This document shows, piece by piece, positions 1 to 11,406 of a stretch of DNA of 64,000 nucleotides (position 1 is its first letter; each line of letters starts with the position of its first letter). Under the pieces are notes generated by a model. The model was not told the origin of the DNA and ran no database searches. It saw only the letters and a list, made by a program, of their open reading frames with translations. Origin of the DNA: Hofstenia miamia (taxonomy: Eukaryota; Xenacoelomorpha; Acoela); the NCBI GenBank assembly GCA_004352715.1, contig SCFE01000105.1, forward strand, positions 1,575,407 through 1,639,406, in the 5' to 3' direction. Position numbers and translations under genes: made by a program.

Positions 1-392
1 GTATTAAGGTTAACGGCGGCTGCGTTTGCAATTGTTGATATCAATGCAGATTCATTGGATGACTTTTTTGTTCCAGAAATAATTATACTACATGCTCTGC
101 GTTTTTGTTCTTCTTGTTCGGTCGCAACGTTTTTGGCAATTTCGGCGTAATTTGGTTCAAATGGAGAAATGGGAGGAGTTTTTTCAGCTTGCAATTTTTG
201 TACAATAGAGGCAGAACAGAAGCCACAGAAAAAGTCACGATCAAGAAAGTCTCGCGGTATCTTTTTCGGTAGCCAGACTGAAACCCACGCAATGCAGCTT
301 TCGCCATCATGTCCAGGACCAGTGCACTGAATCAGATGAGTACTTCCATCCTCTTCGTTCGACACACTATTCAGTTGTTTCTGTCGTACCAT
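1..392 (-). CDS. LINE ORF1-like protein, N-terminal part, runs off the left edge
   Basis: An open frame of about 130 codons begins at the ATG at 392-390 and stays open to base 1. Residues about 27-65 hold a cysteine/histidine cluster (CTGPGHDGESC, then FFCGFC) like the treble-clef or PHD-type fingers that open many non-LTR retrotransposon ORF1 proteins. It is followed by a charged EQEEQKRR stretch and the segment ACSIIISGTKKS, which resembles the start of an ORF1 RNA-binding domain. The expected role is to bind element RNA as a chaperone for an ORF2 that would lie beyond the left edge. The family assignment is inferred from architecture only. A host zinc-finger protein is the alternative. Confidence 0.5.
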   Translation of the reverse strand, partial: MVRQKQLNSVSNEEDGSTHLIQCTGPGHDGESCIAWVSVWLPKKIPRDFLDRDFFCGFCSASIVQKLQAEKTPPISPFEPNYAEIAKNVATEQEEQKRRACSIIISGTKKSSNESALISTIANAAAVNLN

Positions 393-2123
393 ATAAATGT
401 AATTCAGCTCTCAGATAAACGTTTTCTGTAACTAATTAATCTGTGTAATAACAATAAGCAGTATCAATAGCAAATATTCATCTTCGCAAATTTGGACTGT
501 CGATTTAAACAAATAACATCAAAAGCTGAGAAAGAGATGCTGAAATTCACAGAGTTTGAGATTGAAAAACACCATTTTTCAAAGGTTTTCAAACAGCTTT
601 AAATCTGCCCATTAATAAATAAAGCATTGTTCATTTTTTAAATTAAATGTAAATTTACATAAATGTACGTATAAAAACAATAACTGTCCCATAAGATATA
701 TTATCTCCTTGACACGGTCTCTCAATATTTGATGTATTACTTAATGCTTCAAAAATAGTTCAAAATTTCGAAATGTTTCCAAAGTCAACAATGCATTTAA
801 TTGCATTTAGTGCTTTACAAAAAAACATTTGCAATTACGCCCTACTATAATTATTTCAGCACATCGTTATCTAATTTAAGAAATACAGATATGTCCATTC
901 TTTTTATTATCAGTGTGGAAATTCAATATTTCGAACCTAACAATTCCTTATGCAAAATCTTGGAGCAACAAAAATGGCCTGTATTTTCAGTTAGAAAATT
1001 AGACACTAAATATATTAAGACACTTATTTTTTGTAAAAATAATAAAATACAATGTATTAGTTTGCCAGAACACAGTAAGAAATTCTGACAGCGGCCAGTA
1101 ATATAATAACTTCTACTATTGTGTAAAATTTTTGTCCTGATTTTTCCTAGATTGGATGTTAATTTTTGAGCATAGGCTATGCAGGATAAAATTACTGCAT
1201 CTATTCATAGTAGGCATTGCTTTCATAAGACCCTTTAAATTTCAGAAATACAATTGGGTAAATTTCTGTAGAATAACTTGATCCATAATAAGCTTGTATA
1301 TGTTTGTTAAAAATCTAGTAAAATATCAATGTGTGTATGTATAACCATTTAAGATGTCAGATTGCGTTCAAAAATTATTTGAATTGATTGAAGAAATAGT
1401 TAATTATCATTGAACAATAAAAAATTTAATATGTATCAATAGTATTGTAGCATAGAAAATAATGTGCCAGTCTAAAATTAAGCCATGTTTATGTCTCCAT
1501 GAATAATATTGTCAAATGTATTAACGCAAAAATTTTAATCTTTTCTAAATAATAAAATATGGCTAAATAATTAAAAGAATACAAACTAAGCTTTACTTAA
1601 AAATATGTTTATGTGAAATTTTTAAAGGGACAGTCTAATTGACCTACATCGATTCAAAATTTTATATATATGATAGAGAGAGAAAGAAACGTATATTAAT
1701 TAAAAACTAATGTAAAGTCGGGCGAACTTGTAGAATAGCGACACGCGGACTAAATAAACAATAGTTTAGGGTCAAAAACGATAGGAAATACAATAAAATA
1801 CTCAAAAAGTTTAAAATATAATCGATATAGACCGATACCTTGTCATAATTCAGCATATTTGTAGCATGCGGTAACACGCGATAGCACGCGGTATATATTT
1901 TAGGAATATAGCAAATAAAACCACGAAGTCATTTAATAATAATTATCTTTAACTAAAAAATAACAAAATATAATCGTATTATTAAGCAAATCTATAAATT
2001 TTTGATTTAAATCAAGTCTTTATCTTAAGTGAAATATCTCCATTAATTGGAATAACAATTGTCTTTTTTGCTCTTTTACAAGCAAAATACATATGAATTC
2101 AATTGAACTTGTATAATACAGTT
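393..2123. other. no gene seen
   Basis: A+T-rich sequence with only short frames. The 95-codon plus-strand frame at 801-1088 has no recognisable domain and biased composition. I see no splice-bounded exon or element ends here. Confidence 0.5.
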
Positions 2124-2402
2124 CAGGGTTTTCAAATCAAGTTCGAGTTTTTACGTTACGAGTTCGAGTATTTTCTTAAAGAAAATTCTGAGTTCGATCG
2201 AGTTTTCTTCTATTTCTGAGTTTGTTTGGTAAAAACATTTATTGTACAGTCATTCTAAGCTAAAAAATAGTTTTTTGCGATTGGTAAAGAAATTGAAATC
2301 GTGTTGGGGGTTTTGATGATTTCTCTTTCGAGTTCTTATGATCAAGTTTTGCGAGCTTTTTCGAGTTTGAGTTCTTAACATTCCGAGTACTCGAAAACCC
2401 TG
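2124..2402. mobile_element. hAT-like MITE (279 bp)
   Basis: The segment opens with CAGGGTTTTC and closes with its exact complement GAAAACCCTG. The subterminal sequence is rich in short GTTCGAGT/ACTCGAA motifs in both orientations. CAGGG ends and short length are typical of non-autonomous hAT elements. The 8-bp flanks (ATACAGTT and ATAGTTAT) are similar but not identical, so a hAT target duplication is only suggested. There is no coding content. Confidence 0.6.
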
Positions 2403-4337
2403 ATAGTTATATTAAATAAGCCGTAAATTTCAATTTAATTAATTAATATAGTAATATGGATTTTCAAAATTGTAATATTAACTACAATTTTCATTACATT
2501 ATATTACAAACTAAGGTTTATTAAGGTTTGCTTTACTATTTAGTCGACAAAATAATCAAATTTTTGTTGTGTTATTGCTAGATTCTTAATAAGATTAAAG
2601 CTCGTAACAAATGCCTGTCGAAGCCATCACCCCATATATAGCCAAATTTAATTTTTTGACAATTCATATTATTTTAATATATAATCGCTTATAGTGTATG
2701 ACAATTTTCATTGTAATAGTGTTTTTCGGTGAGATTTGTTTTCGCTGAAATTTGCTGAAGCCCTTCCCATTAATGAAGAAATTTACTAAAAATCAAAACT
2801 TAATTTAAACCAAAAATTTATTTTTGGAACAAATCAAGTCCTTGCTTGAGATTTTAAATAAATTGAAACTTTCAGAGAATTTGTTCTCCCGATTTGTATA
2901 TCCACATTTTATTTACTTAGTAAAATTAAATTTATCACTATACATTGAGGAAACGATTCAACGCTACTGATGTCAACAACTACTTTTTGAATAGATAATT
3001 TATTGAGGAAGTTTTTGTGAAATATAGAGAGTATTTGATTAAATTTTTATGAAAATTTAAATTTGTTTGTTTGGTAAAAATTATGAACAAATCATGAATT
3101 GTAATCCCTGTTCGAATGATTGAAGCCCACCTTAGATTTCCTCCATGCCTCTCTAATGAGTGTGCAACAATTTCATTACAATAAAACTATTGTATATATA
3201 AATAAAACTATTTGATATATATATATATATATAAATCTTATTCATTTAGTCTTGTACATATATGGATTGCCCACATTATTTAAGGCAATCGCTAACTCTA
3301 AAAAATATCTGAATTGAATCAATCTCCTTAGGCTATTGCACCTCTTTGAGGTTAATTAAATCTACTAAACAATAGTTTTGTTGAGTAAAACAATTGAAGA
3401 ACACGTTATTTGACTAAATTCCCAAATCGATTGCTTTAGAATTATGCGAAGATGAACTACATGCTATTAAGTGCGAAACAAGTGAAATGACGTGCTTTTG
3501 ATTATAGCTTTATGAAGAATCAGTTAACCGACACTACATAAGCTTGAATCAATTTGCACATAGTGAGTTCTTGCACTACATGCTTTAATTATAATAGGAC
3601 CTTTGCTCTTCAATATACATATTCAATATAATTATGAAAATATATAATTCTATGCGTTATAATTAATACATTTAACACTTTGAGTAAATGTATTTGAGTT
3701 TTCAGTAATAATTGCATATCGGCATTCCCATGGAAATTGCACCGATGCGGTGCTGTACATCCGCACTATACAAAATATACTTATAACAATATTAGCGGAA
3801 TGTATATTAATCAATAAAAATTTATTCAACACGGTCACGTTGGCTATAAGTTCGATTTTACTAATCGCTAAGTAAAATGTGGAAATAAATACAAATTGGG
3901 AGAACAAATTCCCTAAAAATGTAAAGCGGTTGCAAAGTATAAAAGTTCCAATTTATTTAAAATATCAAATATGAAGGACTTGATTTAATCCAAAATCTAT
4001 AGATATGCATGAATGAGTTTTTTTGAAATTTGTTTAATCATAGTTAATTTTTTGTGAATTTCAAGTTTTCTGTCTTCAATATATACATCGTGCTACGAAT
4101 TTGGTGAATTATTCAAAGTTGTCTGTATGTATCAATTATTTTTTAAACGTTATTGGATTTTTTAATCGGTTTTTCCTTATATTAATGCTATATTATCCGC
4201 GGGCACCCTAATCTATTCCTTCTCCGACATATGGTTAGTTAGTTTAAAAACACTCTGATTTATAAACATAAATTCCAAATTTGGCTAAAACCCCCAAATG
4301 CACTTACTTCTAAATAGTATATTGATTTCCGTTTATG
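2403..4337. other. no gene seen; (TA)n at 3215-3233
   Basis: A+T-rich noncoding sequence with a short TA microsatellite. The 85-codon minus-strand frame at 3650-3907 shows no domain and no convincing splice borders. Confidence 0.5.
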
Positions 4338-4878
4338 TTTATGCTAGGGGTTAATTAAAAAAGAATGATCCAATTTCATGCTACTAATGAAACATACCAT
4401 TAACCTTCATTTCACCGGAAACTGCAAGAAGATAGGCCTGACTTCATTTTTCAACAAAATGGAGCTCCTGAATGTTAGAAATTTTTTAAATCAAAAAGTG
4501 CATCAGCGATGTATTGGTCGAAAAGGTGACAATGATCTCGCTCTTTGTGCTTGGCCTTCGAGATCACCAGACCTCAATATGTGACTTTTTCGTATGGGGT
4601 TACTACGTGAAAGATCGCGTTTATGTTCCACCACTACCTACGAATAGCAGCAGCAATTGATTTAGTGAAGCGTGATATGATAATAAACGTCTGGGAAGAA
4701 TTCTCTTATCGTATTGATGTTGCTCTTGCTGCAGGTGGTGGTCACATTGAATATTTGTAGAACAGTAAATATAGCTTAATTGTGAGTGGAATAAATTGTT
4801 TTTTATCTAAGTTCTCTATTGTTTTTCTTTATTTATTGTTGAATGAAATCAGGTCATTCTTTTCGAATTGCCCTGTAT
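4338..4878 (+). mobile_element. internally deleted mariner/Tc1-type transposon
   Basis: The plus-strand frames encode the C-terminal part of a DDE transposase. FQQNGAPE matches the second catalytic region, WPSRSPDLN precedes the third acidic residue, CDFFVWGYYVKDRVYVP follows, and the frame ends GGGHIEYL-stop at 4758. At least two frameshifts and a stop break it. The right end (4850-4878, ending TTCGAATTGCCCTGTA) and a matching inverted AAAAGAATGA-type segment near 4347-4376 look like terminal repeats. That makes this a deletion derivative lacking the N-terminal half and the first catalytic aspartate. The left boundary is approximate. Confidence 0.75.
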
Positions 4879-5141
4879 CTTAACTTTTTATTAATGAAAT
4901 TCAGATGTGGAAAAATATACGTTCTTCTACTATGTAGTTATTCCATATATTATTGATTGGTTTTGCCACGGTTCGACGTTAGACTCACTTATATAAATTT
5001 ATTGCAAAAGTGAGAACGGAAGACGAACCAGGAGGTATTTAAAATTGTGATAAATTATTAGAAAATATGAATTTTTGGTAGTTACTTTACTCACTAAAGA
5101 AATTTTGACAAAATTTGCTCACATTGTTTTGAAATTTAATG

Positions 5142-5186
<45 letters not shown>

Positions 5187-5210
5187 CTCATTAAGTTGGT
5201 AAATACTTAC
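4879..5210. repeat. intergenic or intronic DNA with (TA)n at about 5144-5184
   Basis: About 40 bp of uninterrupted TA dinucleotides lie just downstream (on the minus strand) of the exon at 5211-5435. Other short TA tracts in the window are at 5513-5531, 10259-10287, 18338-18368 and 21511-21534. The rest of the segment shows nothing. Confidence 0.8.
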
Positions 5211-5435
5211 GAAAAAATTATTGTATTAGCTGGAGCAAATTGATGTCTTACATCAGCACACAACTTAGTACGACATTGCTCAGGCAAGCCTTGCAAAGCT
5301 TCTAACGAATGAAGATAATATTGAATATAACGAAGATCTTGTTGATGCCTAGCACTTGGAGATTTTGTAAGACACGTCAACAAATGACGATCTACACCAT
5401 CTCCACTCATTTCACTTTTGACATTGCAAGGATAT
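5211..5435 (-). CDS. internal exon of a host gene, cyclic-nucleotide-binding-domain-like
   Basis: This 225-nt open segment on the minus strand is bounded by a good acceptor (TTCTAATTGTAG, just above 5435) and a consensus donor (GTAAGT at 5210-5205). It is open in phase throughout, with one base before and two bases after the complete codons. It encodes about 74 residues. A segment starting HLLTCLTKSPSARHQQD is followed by helices with LHSLEALQGLPEQCRTKLC and ends APANTIIFS. The pattern of a leucine-rich helix, Leu-Pro, Arg-x-x-Leu-Cys and then Ala-x-x-x-Ile-Phe is that of the start of a cNMP-binding domain. It recalls the first such domain of RapGEF2/PDZ-GEF-type exchange factors. Neighbouring exons were not found, so the gene presumably has large introns or continues outside the window. 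The family call is tentative. Confidence 0.6.
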
Positions 5436-6129
5436 CTACAATTAGAATTTAATATGTAAATAGCAATACAATAAGAACAGAAATTATAATTTTTTAGAGA
5501 TTAAAAATCCATATATATATATATATATATAAATGGCTCCACCATTCTTAGCTTACTTCAAACGTTCATGAAAATATGACAAAATGTTTCATGAGCAGAA
5601 AGGCTTAAAATAATGTAGTATTCCAACAAATTTACACTAGAGAATCAATTCAAAATTCTTGGAAAATTTTTAAATGAAACTAAGAATATTGAAAAATGTA
5701 TTTCAATATCCATCATTGATTACCTTAATCGAAAATTATGAAATACATAAAGCTTAGATTGGCAGCAATGGCATTATTTAAAAATACTGAAACTAAATAA
5801 ATACTTATTTTTCTATTGTTTCAAATGACATTATGTATAAAGACATGTCTATCAATTATTTTACATTTTTATGTAGAACTGTTTCTTTTCAATATATGAA
5901 AATTCTTAGTGTTGAATATTATGAATAGAACATATATTTTAAAGCAATTATGTTTGGTAGTAGATCATATATTGTTTTAGTTTTCGAAAAGTTGATATGT
6001 ATTTGGTTTTCAAAAACATTACATTACCGAATTGTAATTAAAAGCTTTTATGCATCCCTAAACATTACTGATTTAAGTTTGTTACAAAATTAGATTCAGA
6101 AATGGGAAACCTTAATCGTCGATGATTCG
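5436..6129. other. no gene seen; short (TA)n at 5513-5531
   Basis: A+T-rich sequence upstream (minus strand) of the CNBD-like exon, presumably its intron. No exon or element end is recognised. Confidence 0.45.
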
Positions 6130-7320
6130 CAAATTATATCAAGAAAGGTGTATGCTGTTCTCAAACTGATTGTGATGTCTGGACTTCCATTCTCGTTCCA
6201 AAAAACTTCGGCGAAGCTGACAAGTCATTCACTTGTGTGCAAATATCAAGCTAAAGTCCTATGTGGAAGAAGCTGTAACAACACCACCACCGAAGCTAAC
6301 TTTTGCTCAAATCGAACAGACACTGAGAGAGCGAATGGTTTCCACTAAGATTATCAATGAAGTCAAGGTGGAAGAGAAACGTAAAGCAGAAAAGCCAACA
6401 ACCTAATTTTTCGAGGTGTGAGGAAAGCTGAAGGTAAGTCAGATTTAGATTTGATCAGTGAGATTTCTAAACGATTGGAAGTCGAGCAAGGAAGGTACGC
6501 CATATGACATTCTAATTGTTACTTTTAAAGACAAGCTCAAACGGATGGAACTTTTGAGATTTTGCCCAGGTATACATCAATCCTGACTTGATTAAAGAGG
6601 AGCAAATCCAGGCAATGCTCTACGCATTGTTGTGATCAAAGAATCTACCAGTTTTTGTGAATAACAGAGAAACGATTTGATTCTGATATCGATTCAAAGT
6701 TTGTTGGTATTCCTAATTACTCGACTTCTCTTCGGTGAAGCCGGAGTGACTGTGTTGACAGAGGTGTTGCTATTTACGCTCACTCTTCGGTTGGTAAAGT
6801 TATATCTGTTGACCATCCGTTACCACCCAGTGAAATTGATGTTATTTTCGGATACTCCTGCACAATGGCCATCATCTGTTGCATGTACATTCCTCCCAGT
6901 TGCTCGCAACAAAGCAATGGCCGAGGACCTTGTTAGTACTTTTGATGAGCTTCTGTTGAGATATCAAAACTCTAAGCCGTTCATATGTGGTGATTTAAAC
7001 AGGTCCTCTCATGACAGCTCCCTGGCTTGACCGTTCGTCTCAACATGCACAATCTAGTCATAGAAAACACTACCAACAAGGCAATGTTGAATGTCATCCT
7101 CGTTCCGACTGAGCTCATTGATTCCTACAAACCTTGCTATTCTCTCCCGCCATTAGCCCGCTCTGATAACTTTGTCACTATTGTGAAGTCCGTAAATGAT
7201 TCTCCGATAGTTTATCCAAACAAGCCAGTTCTTGATTTACGTGCCAGCTATGTAAGAAGCTTCCTTTCTCGGCTTTCCAATTCTCACCTGTACAGCGTCT
7301 ACTATAATAATACTAACACT
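6130..7320 (+). pseudogene. LINE A, 5' part: ORF1 end and endonuclease (APE-type non-LTR retrotransposon)
   Basis: Plus-strand frames in three phases read an ORF1-like tail (KANNLIFRGVRKAEGKSDLD, and YINPDLIKEEQ near 6570-6610). An apurinic-type endonuclease follows: DCVDRGVAIYAHSSV near 6750, FGYSCTMAIICCMYIPPS near 6850, and FICGDLN with the metal-binding Asp/Asn at about 6978-7000. Many frameshifts and stops make it non-functional. It is followed directly by an opposite-strand LINE, and its reverse transcriptase resumes at 8453, so one element was split by a later insertion. The clade is jockey/CR1/L2-like by domain order only. Confidence 0.7.
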
Positions 7321-8452
7321 TAATGACTTTATTTAGCCGCTGAAGCCATACAATACAAAAAATAAAAACAAGTCAAGTTTTACGTCAGCGAGGACAGTCA
7401 CAGGAGATGAAATAGGAGCAAATGGAAGAGTAGGCGAAGTTGGAGAAGGGCTCAGCAAACAGGAAAGACATCAAAGATTTCTTGAAGCTCGGCGGTGGGG
7501 AAAATAAATCAATCGCTGTTGGAGGATTGAGAGTCAAGATGTAATTAGCAGCAGTACAAGTACGATTGAAAAACGAATGAAGGTTGTGATGATTCTTGGG
7601 ACGACGAATGGAGAAAGTTCCAACATCATCAGAGCGAGGGGGGCGGGAATTAGAGAACCTCATGAAATCAAAAGGATCAAGATGCAATTTACGAATGAGC
7701 TGAACAGGAGTAGATCACAGGCATGGAAGTAGAGTGACAGCGGGAGAGTGGAGAATTCGAGAAGGGTGTCTTTGTATGGCAAGGGAGAGATCCATTTGAA
7801 AGCACGCTTCTGGAAACATTCCATAGGATGGAACAAGGAACGGGAAGGCCACAAACAGGAAGATAAATAGAGAAGAATTGCGCAAGGAATGGGCCTGAAC
7901 AAAGAGAGTTTCACAGCAGCCTTAGAATTAAAGGGAACATTGCGAAAGATGGCAAAGAGTGAGTAATTAGTTTTGCAGAGACATAAGGACACATGAACAG
8001 ACCAATTTAAGTTATCAGCAAGTTGAACTCCAATATGAGTATGATGAGGGAAAAGTTCACATGAAGAGGAAGATCAGAAGGGGGAGATACAGAAAAGGAA
8101 TCACCACATGTTTTGGTTGGGCTAAAATCAAGATGGTTAAAAGAAGACCAAGTAGAGAAAAGCTCAAAATCAGAGGTAATATTGGAGGTAAAAGAACTAC
8201 AAGGAAGAAGAGAACAGCAAACACGAAACCCTGAGGAGCATCACTAGAGACAAGAAATAGACGAGTTGATTTTGACACACTGAAGACGATTGGACAGGTA
8301 AGATTGAAAGAGTTCGATGAAATCAGCATCAAAGCCAAACAAACATAATTTGTCAAGAAGGATAGAATGAGGGAGCCGATCAAAAGCTTTAGAAATGGCA
8401 AGAAATATAATGCAACCAGGATCACTACGATCAGAATAGAAATGCTGAAGAT
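7321..8452 (-). mobile_element. LINE B copy 1, 5'-truncated, inserted into LINE A
   Basis: Minus-strand frames show broken RT motifs (AISKAFDRLPHSILLDKLC near 8340-8400; a PQG motif decayed to APQGF near 8240). They also show the C-terminal region after the RT (LLYLSSCLWPSRSLFHPMEC, then FQKRAFKWISPLPYKD) at about 7660-7990. The 3' end is the conserved AAATAAAGTCATT tail at 7321-7340, the same as in copy 2 at 9902. The YADD segment is missing. Because the flanking sequences are the two halves of LINE A, this copy is younger than LINE A. No clear target-site duplication is visible. Confidence 0.75.
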
Positions 8453-9880
8453 GTGAACAAAAAAATCAGCATTTTCAATGAATGCCTTGCTAAAGCCATT
8501 TCTACCATTCGTCATAATTTTATTTCAGTTAGAGACACTGGCCCACCATGGGCAACTAAGAGAGTCCTCAATATCATTAAGCAGCGTGACGCTGCACACT
8601 CAACAGATCATCTCCACAAACGCGATTGTCTTACCGAAAAACTCAACAATGCTATCACTAACGCTAAGAACAAAACCTAGTTGAGTCTGTCAGCTTTGGA
8701 TGCAATTGACAAACCTCCTATCATTGCGCATACTAGGTAGGACAATCAAGAAGATACTTGGTCTATTGTCAATGTGGACACTGTTTACGCCTATTTTAGG
8801 AAAATCAAAGAACATGGAACCGTTGCTGATGGAATTCCCAATAAGCTATACCAAGCTGCAGCTCACCTGATAAGTCCACATCTGTGTAATATCATCAATT
8901 CTTCTCCACTATTCCGGCGACTTTAAAAAATGCACACGTTGCTCATATTCTTAAAGTAAGTCAGCTCTCATCCATCACTTACAACCTATTGCGCTTCCCA
9001 GCATTCATGTCTAATGTCCAGAGCATTGTTCTTTGATGACATGGCGCCCCCTTCTCAATTTCTATTTGTCAGACAGACTTTTTAGCGTTAGATTTCTTGG
9101 GTGTCAGAGCAGGGTTTTCCAGGTTACCTCAAGGATCCCTGCTTGGGCCAATTCTTTTTATTTTCAAAATGGCGGACGTCAAAACGCTACATAATTAGCT
9201 AATCAAATATACAGACGATCTCATCACCAGCACCAGAATTGGCAAGAACGCCCGATAACTACAGATTCTCATATCACACAATTGTATTGTATCGTATTTT
9301 GCTGATAACACCCTCTTTCTGAATAAAAGCAAGTGTCATCAATGGTTGTTTTCGCTGGTAAGGCTCCAAGCTATACTTTACCTGATGATTTTCCCAGACC
9401 TGCCTCTTTAAAAATCCTTGATATCACAATTGATGAGAGACCCAGTTTTCGCGTTTGCAGAAAAGCTGTTACTAACTTCAGTTCGCTACGTCAACTCCAA
9501 GGTTTGGTCTTGGATTTCAACTTGGAACAAGTTTTTCGCACATCAGTTCTCTCTTTATTTGACTACTGTGCTCCTGTGTTCGTCGGATGCCTGAAAGGTA
9601 TAAACAACAAAGTACAGTCCGTTAATATTCGTGGAACAAAGATAGTCTCCTCACACCTTGCGCAAATTATTTTATCCTCTGGATATCCTCTTCATGACTA
9701 CATTCCTGGTACACAAACATCTGGCAGACTTGTGCACTCCAGATGCCGTACTTCTCTTCGAACTAGTCCATTTTTCCCCTACGTAACATAAACTTTTGAC
9801 AGATTGAGATAATTTTTAGTGATCTTTCTACTTTTAATTAAACGTGTTACTACTAATACTAAATAACGCAACTTGTTATT
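8453..9880 (+). pseudogene. LINE A, 3' part: reverse transcriptase and C-terminal region
   Basis: This continues LINE A after the LINE B insertion. Readable blocks are GPPWATKRVLNIIKQRDAAH (about 8540-8600), an RT palm start ADGIPNKLYQAAAHLISPH (about 8825-8890), LPQGSLLGPILFIF (about 9124-9165) and KYTDDLI, a decayed YADD box (about 9205-9225). An open 152-codon C-terminal frame follows at 9333-9791 with SLFDYCAPVF. The element ends in a (TAA)n tail at about 9878-9902, which abuts the tail of LINE B copy 2 in opposite orientation. Multiple stops and shifts are present. Confidence 0.7.
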
Positions 9881-9900
9881 TAATAATAATAATAATAATA

Positions 9901-10257
9901 ATCAATGACTTTATTTAGCCGCTGAAGGCATACACAACAAGAAAATAAAAACAAGTCAAGTTTTACGGCAGCGAGGACAGTCACAGGAGATGAAATAGGA
10001 GCAAATGGAAGAGTAGGCGAAGTCGGAGAAGGGCTCAGCAAAGAGGAAAGCCATCAAAGATTTCTTGAAGCTCGGTGGTGGGGAAAAGAAATCAATCGCT
10101 GTTGGAGGGTTGCCAGTCAAGATGTAATTAGCAGCAGTACAAGCACGATTGAAAAACGAGTGAAGGGTGCGATGTTTCTTTGTACGACGAATGGAGAAGG
10201 TGACAACATCATCAGAGCGAGTGCAGCAGGAATTGGAGAACTTAATGAAATCAAAAG
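9901..10257 (-). mobile_element. LINE B copy 2, 3' fragment
   Basis: Nearly the same sequence as 7325-7680: the ATGACTTTATTTAGCCGCTG tail, then minus-strand coding for the extreme C-terminus (FFSPPPSFKKSLMAFLFAEP and FISCDCPRCR). It stops at a single N at 10258, followed by a (TA)n tract, so the true 5' limit is hidden by the assembly break. Confidence 0.8.
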
Positions 10258-10258
10258 N

Positions 10259-10291
<33 letters not shown>

Positions 10292-10971
10292 GGGCTTTTG
10301 ATACAAAATTTTAAAATATCTACAAGGCGCTGGATACAAAAAAAATGTAATACCTCAAAAAAAATGAACTTCCTCATACTGATTGCACATATTCATCCCT
10401 CTAAAAACTATCTAAATTAATGATATCACATTAAAAATACGATTGTTATTGAGCTATCGCGGCCTACAGAATGGTATGTAACCTGCGTGGATGCGTATTT
10501 TCATTGGAGATAAGATTATCACTGTGCACAAATGATGAAATCAGAATGATGCTGTTTACTTTGAAATTAAACCAAACATCATAATTGCCTGCACTGTTTA
10601 AACAATACTCAAGTTCGCAAAGGTACACTGTGATAGACTTCCCAATCTAATCACTATTTTATGTTCAAATGTTTTTTATTACTACAAAGGATTCTTTTTG
10701 ATGAGTATATTGTTTTAATTTAATACTAATATGCAAGTATACAAAAGAAATACCTACATAGTGATATTTATTTATTTTAACATAAAAATGTACAAATCAT
10801 GATTATTAATTCTATAAACCTAGCTAATTTTAAATTTTACAGTCCTAAATTAACTCTGAAAATGATTGAAATTATAGCTTAAAATTGTGTATTTATATTT
10901 GAAGGTGATAATTACTAGAAAGTTGGAGAATTATTTCTCCAACAAAAAAGTTGGTCGGAGCACCCTGCTAC
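10258..10971. other. single N, (TA)n tract, then no gene seen
   Basis: Position 10258 is an undetermined base, followed by about 29 bp of TA repeats. The rest to 10971 is A+T-rich with no domain-bearing frame. Confidence 0.5.
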
Positions 10972-11203
10972 ACAAACAACTTTTGTCATTTAATTACTTC
11001 ACGACTAAAGTTGGCGGAAGGGGTGCTACGTGAACAATTTTTATTGTCCAATTTTTGGACCAAACGGACAACTTTTGTCACCAACTTTAGTTGGACCAAA
11101 CGAACAACCTTAGTCTAGATTTTAGTTGTGGAAGAGGGATGCTACTTGAACAATTTTCGTTGCCAACAAAAATTGGCAACAAAAATTGTTCATGTAGCAC
11201 GGG
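10972..11203. repeat. palindrome-rich MITE-like element
   Basis: The two ends are imperfect inverted copies (CCCTGCTACACAAACAACTT on the left, AATTGTTCATGTAGCACGGG on the right). The interior repeats AACAATTTTTGTTGCC, ACTAAAGTTGG and GGTGCTACGTGAAC motifs in both orientations, so the strand can fold into nested hairpins. No coding capacity is seen. Probably a non-autonomous DNA transposon; the superfamily is not assigned because no target duplication is clear. Confidence 0.5.
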
Positions 11204-11406
11204 CTTATATTTAATAGAGCTGTAATGAGACATCCTTTATTAACGTATGAGATTGTAGATAAAGTAGTAAATTTTTTTTGCATTGTATCCAGTATAATGA
11301 GAAATCATGTAATCACATTTTATGGAACTATCCATTTTTGCTTTTGTCATTTTCCAATGCTAATGTTCGATTTTTAGAATATCTTCTAATTGAAATATTT
11401 TTAGAA

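Noticed and set aside
83-310. 75-codon minus-strand frame
   Set aside because: It is the wrong phase of the longer ORF1-like frame (1-392), which has the Cys/His motif and continues off the edge.
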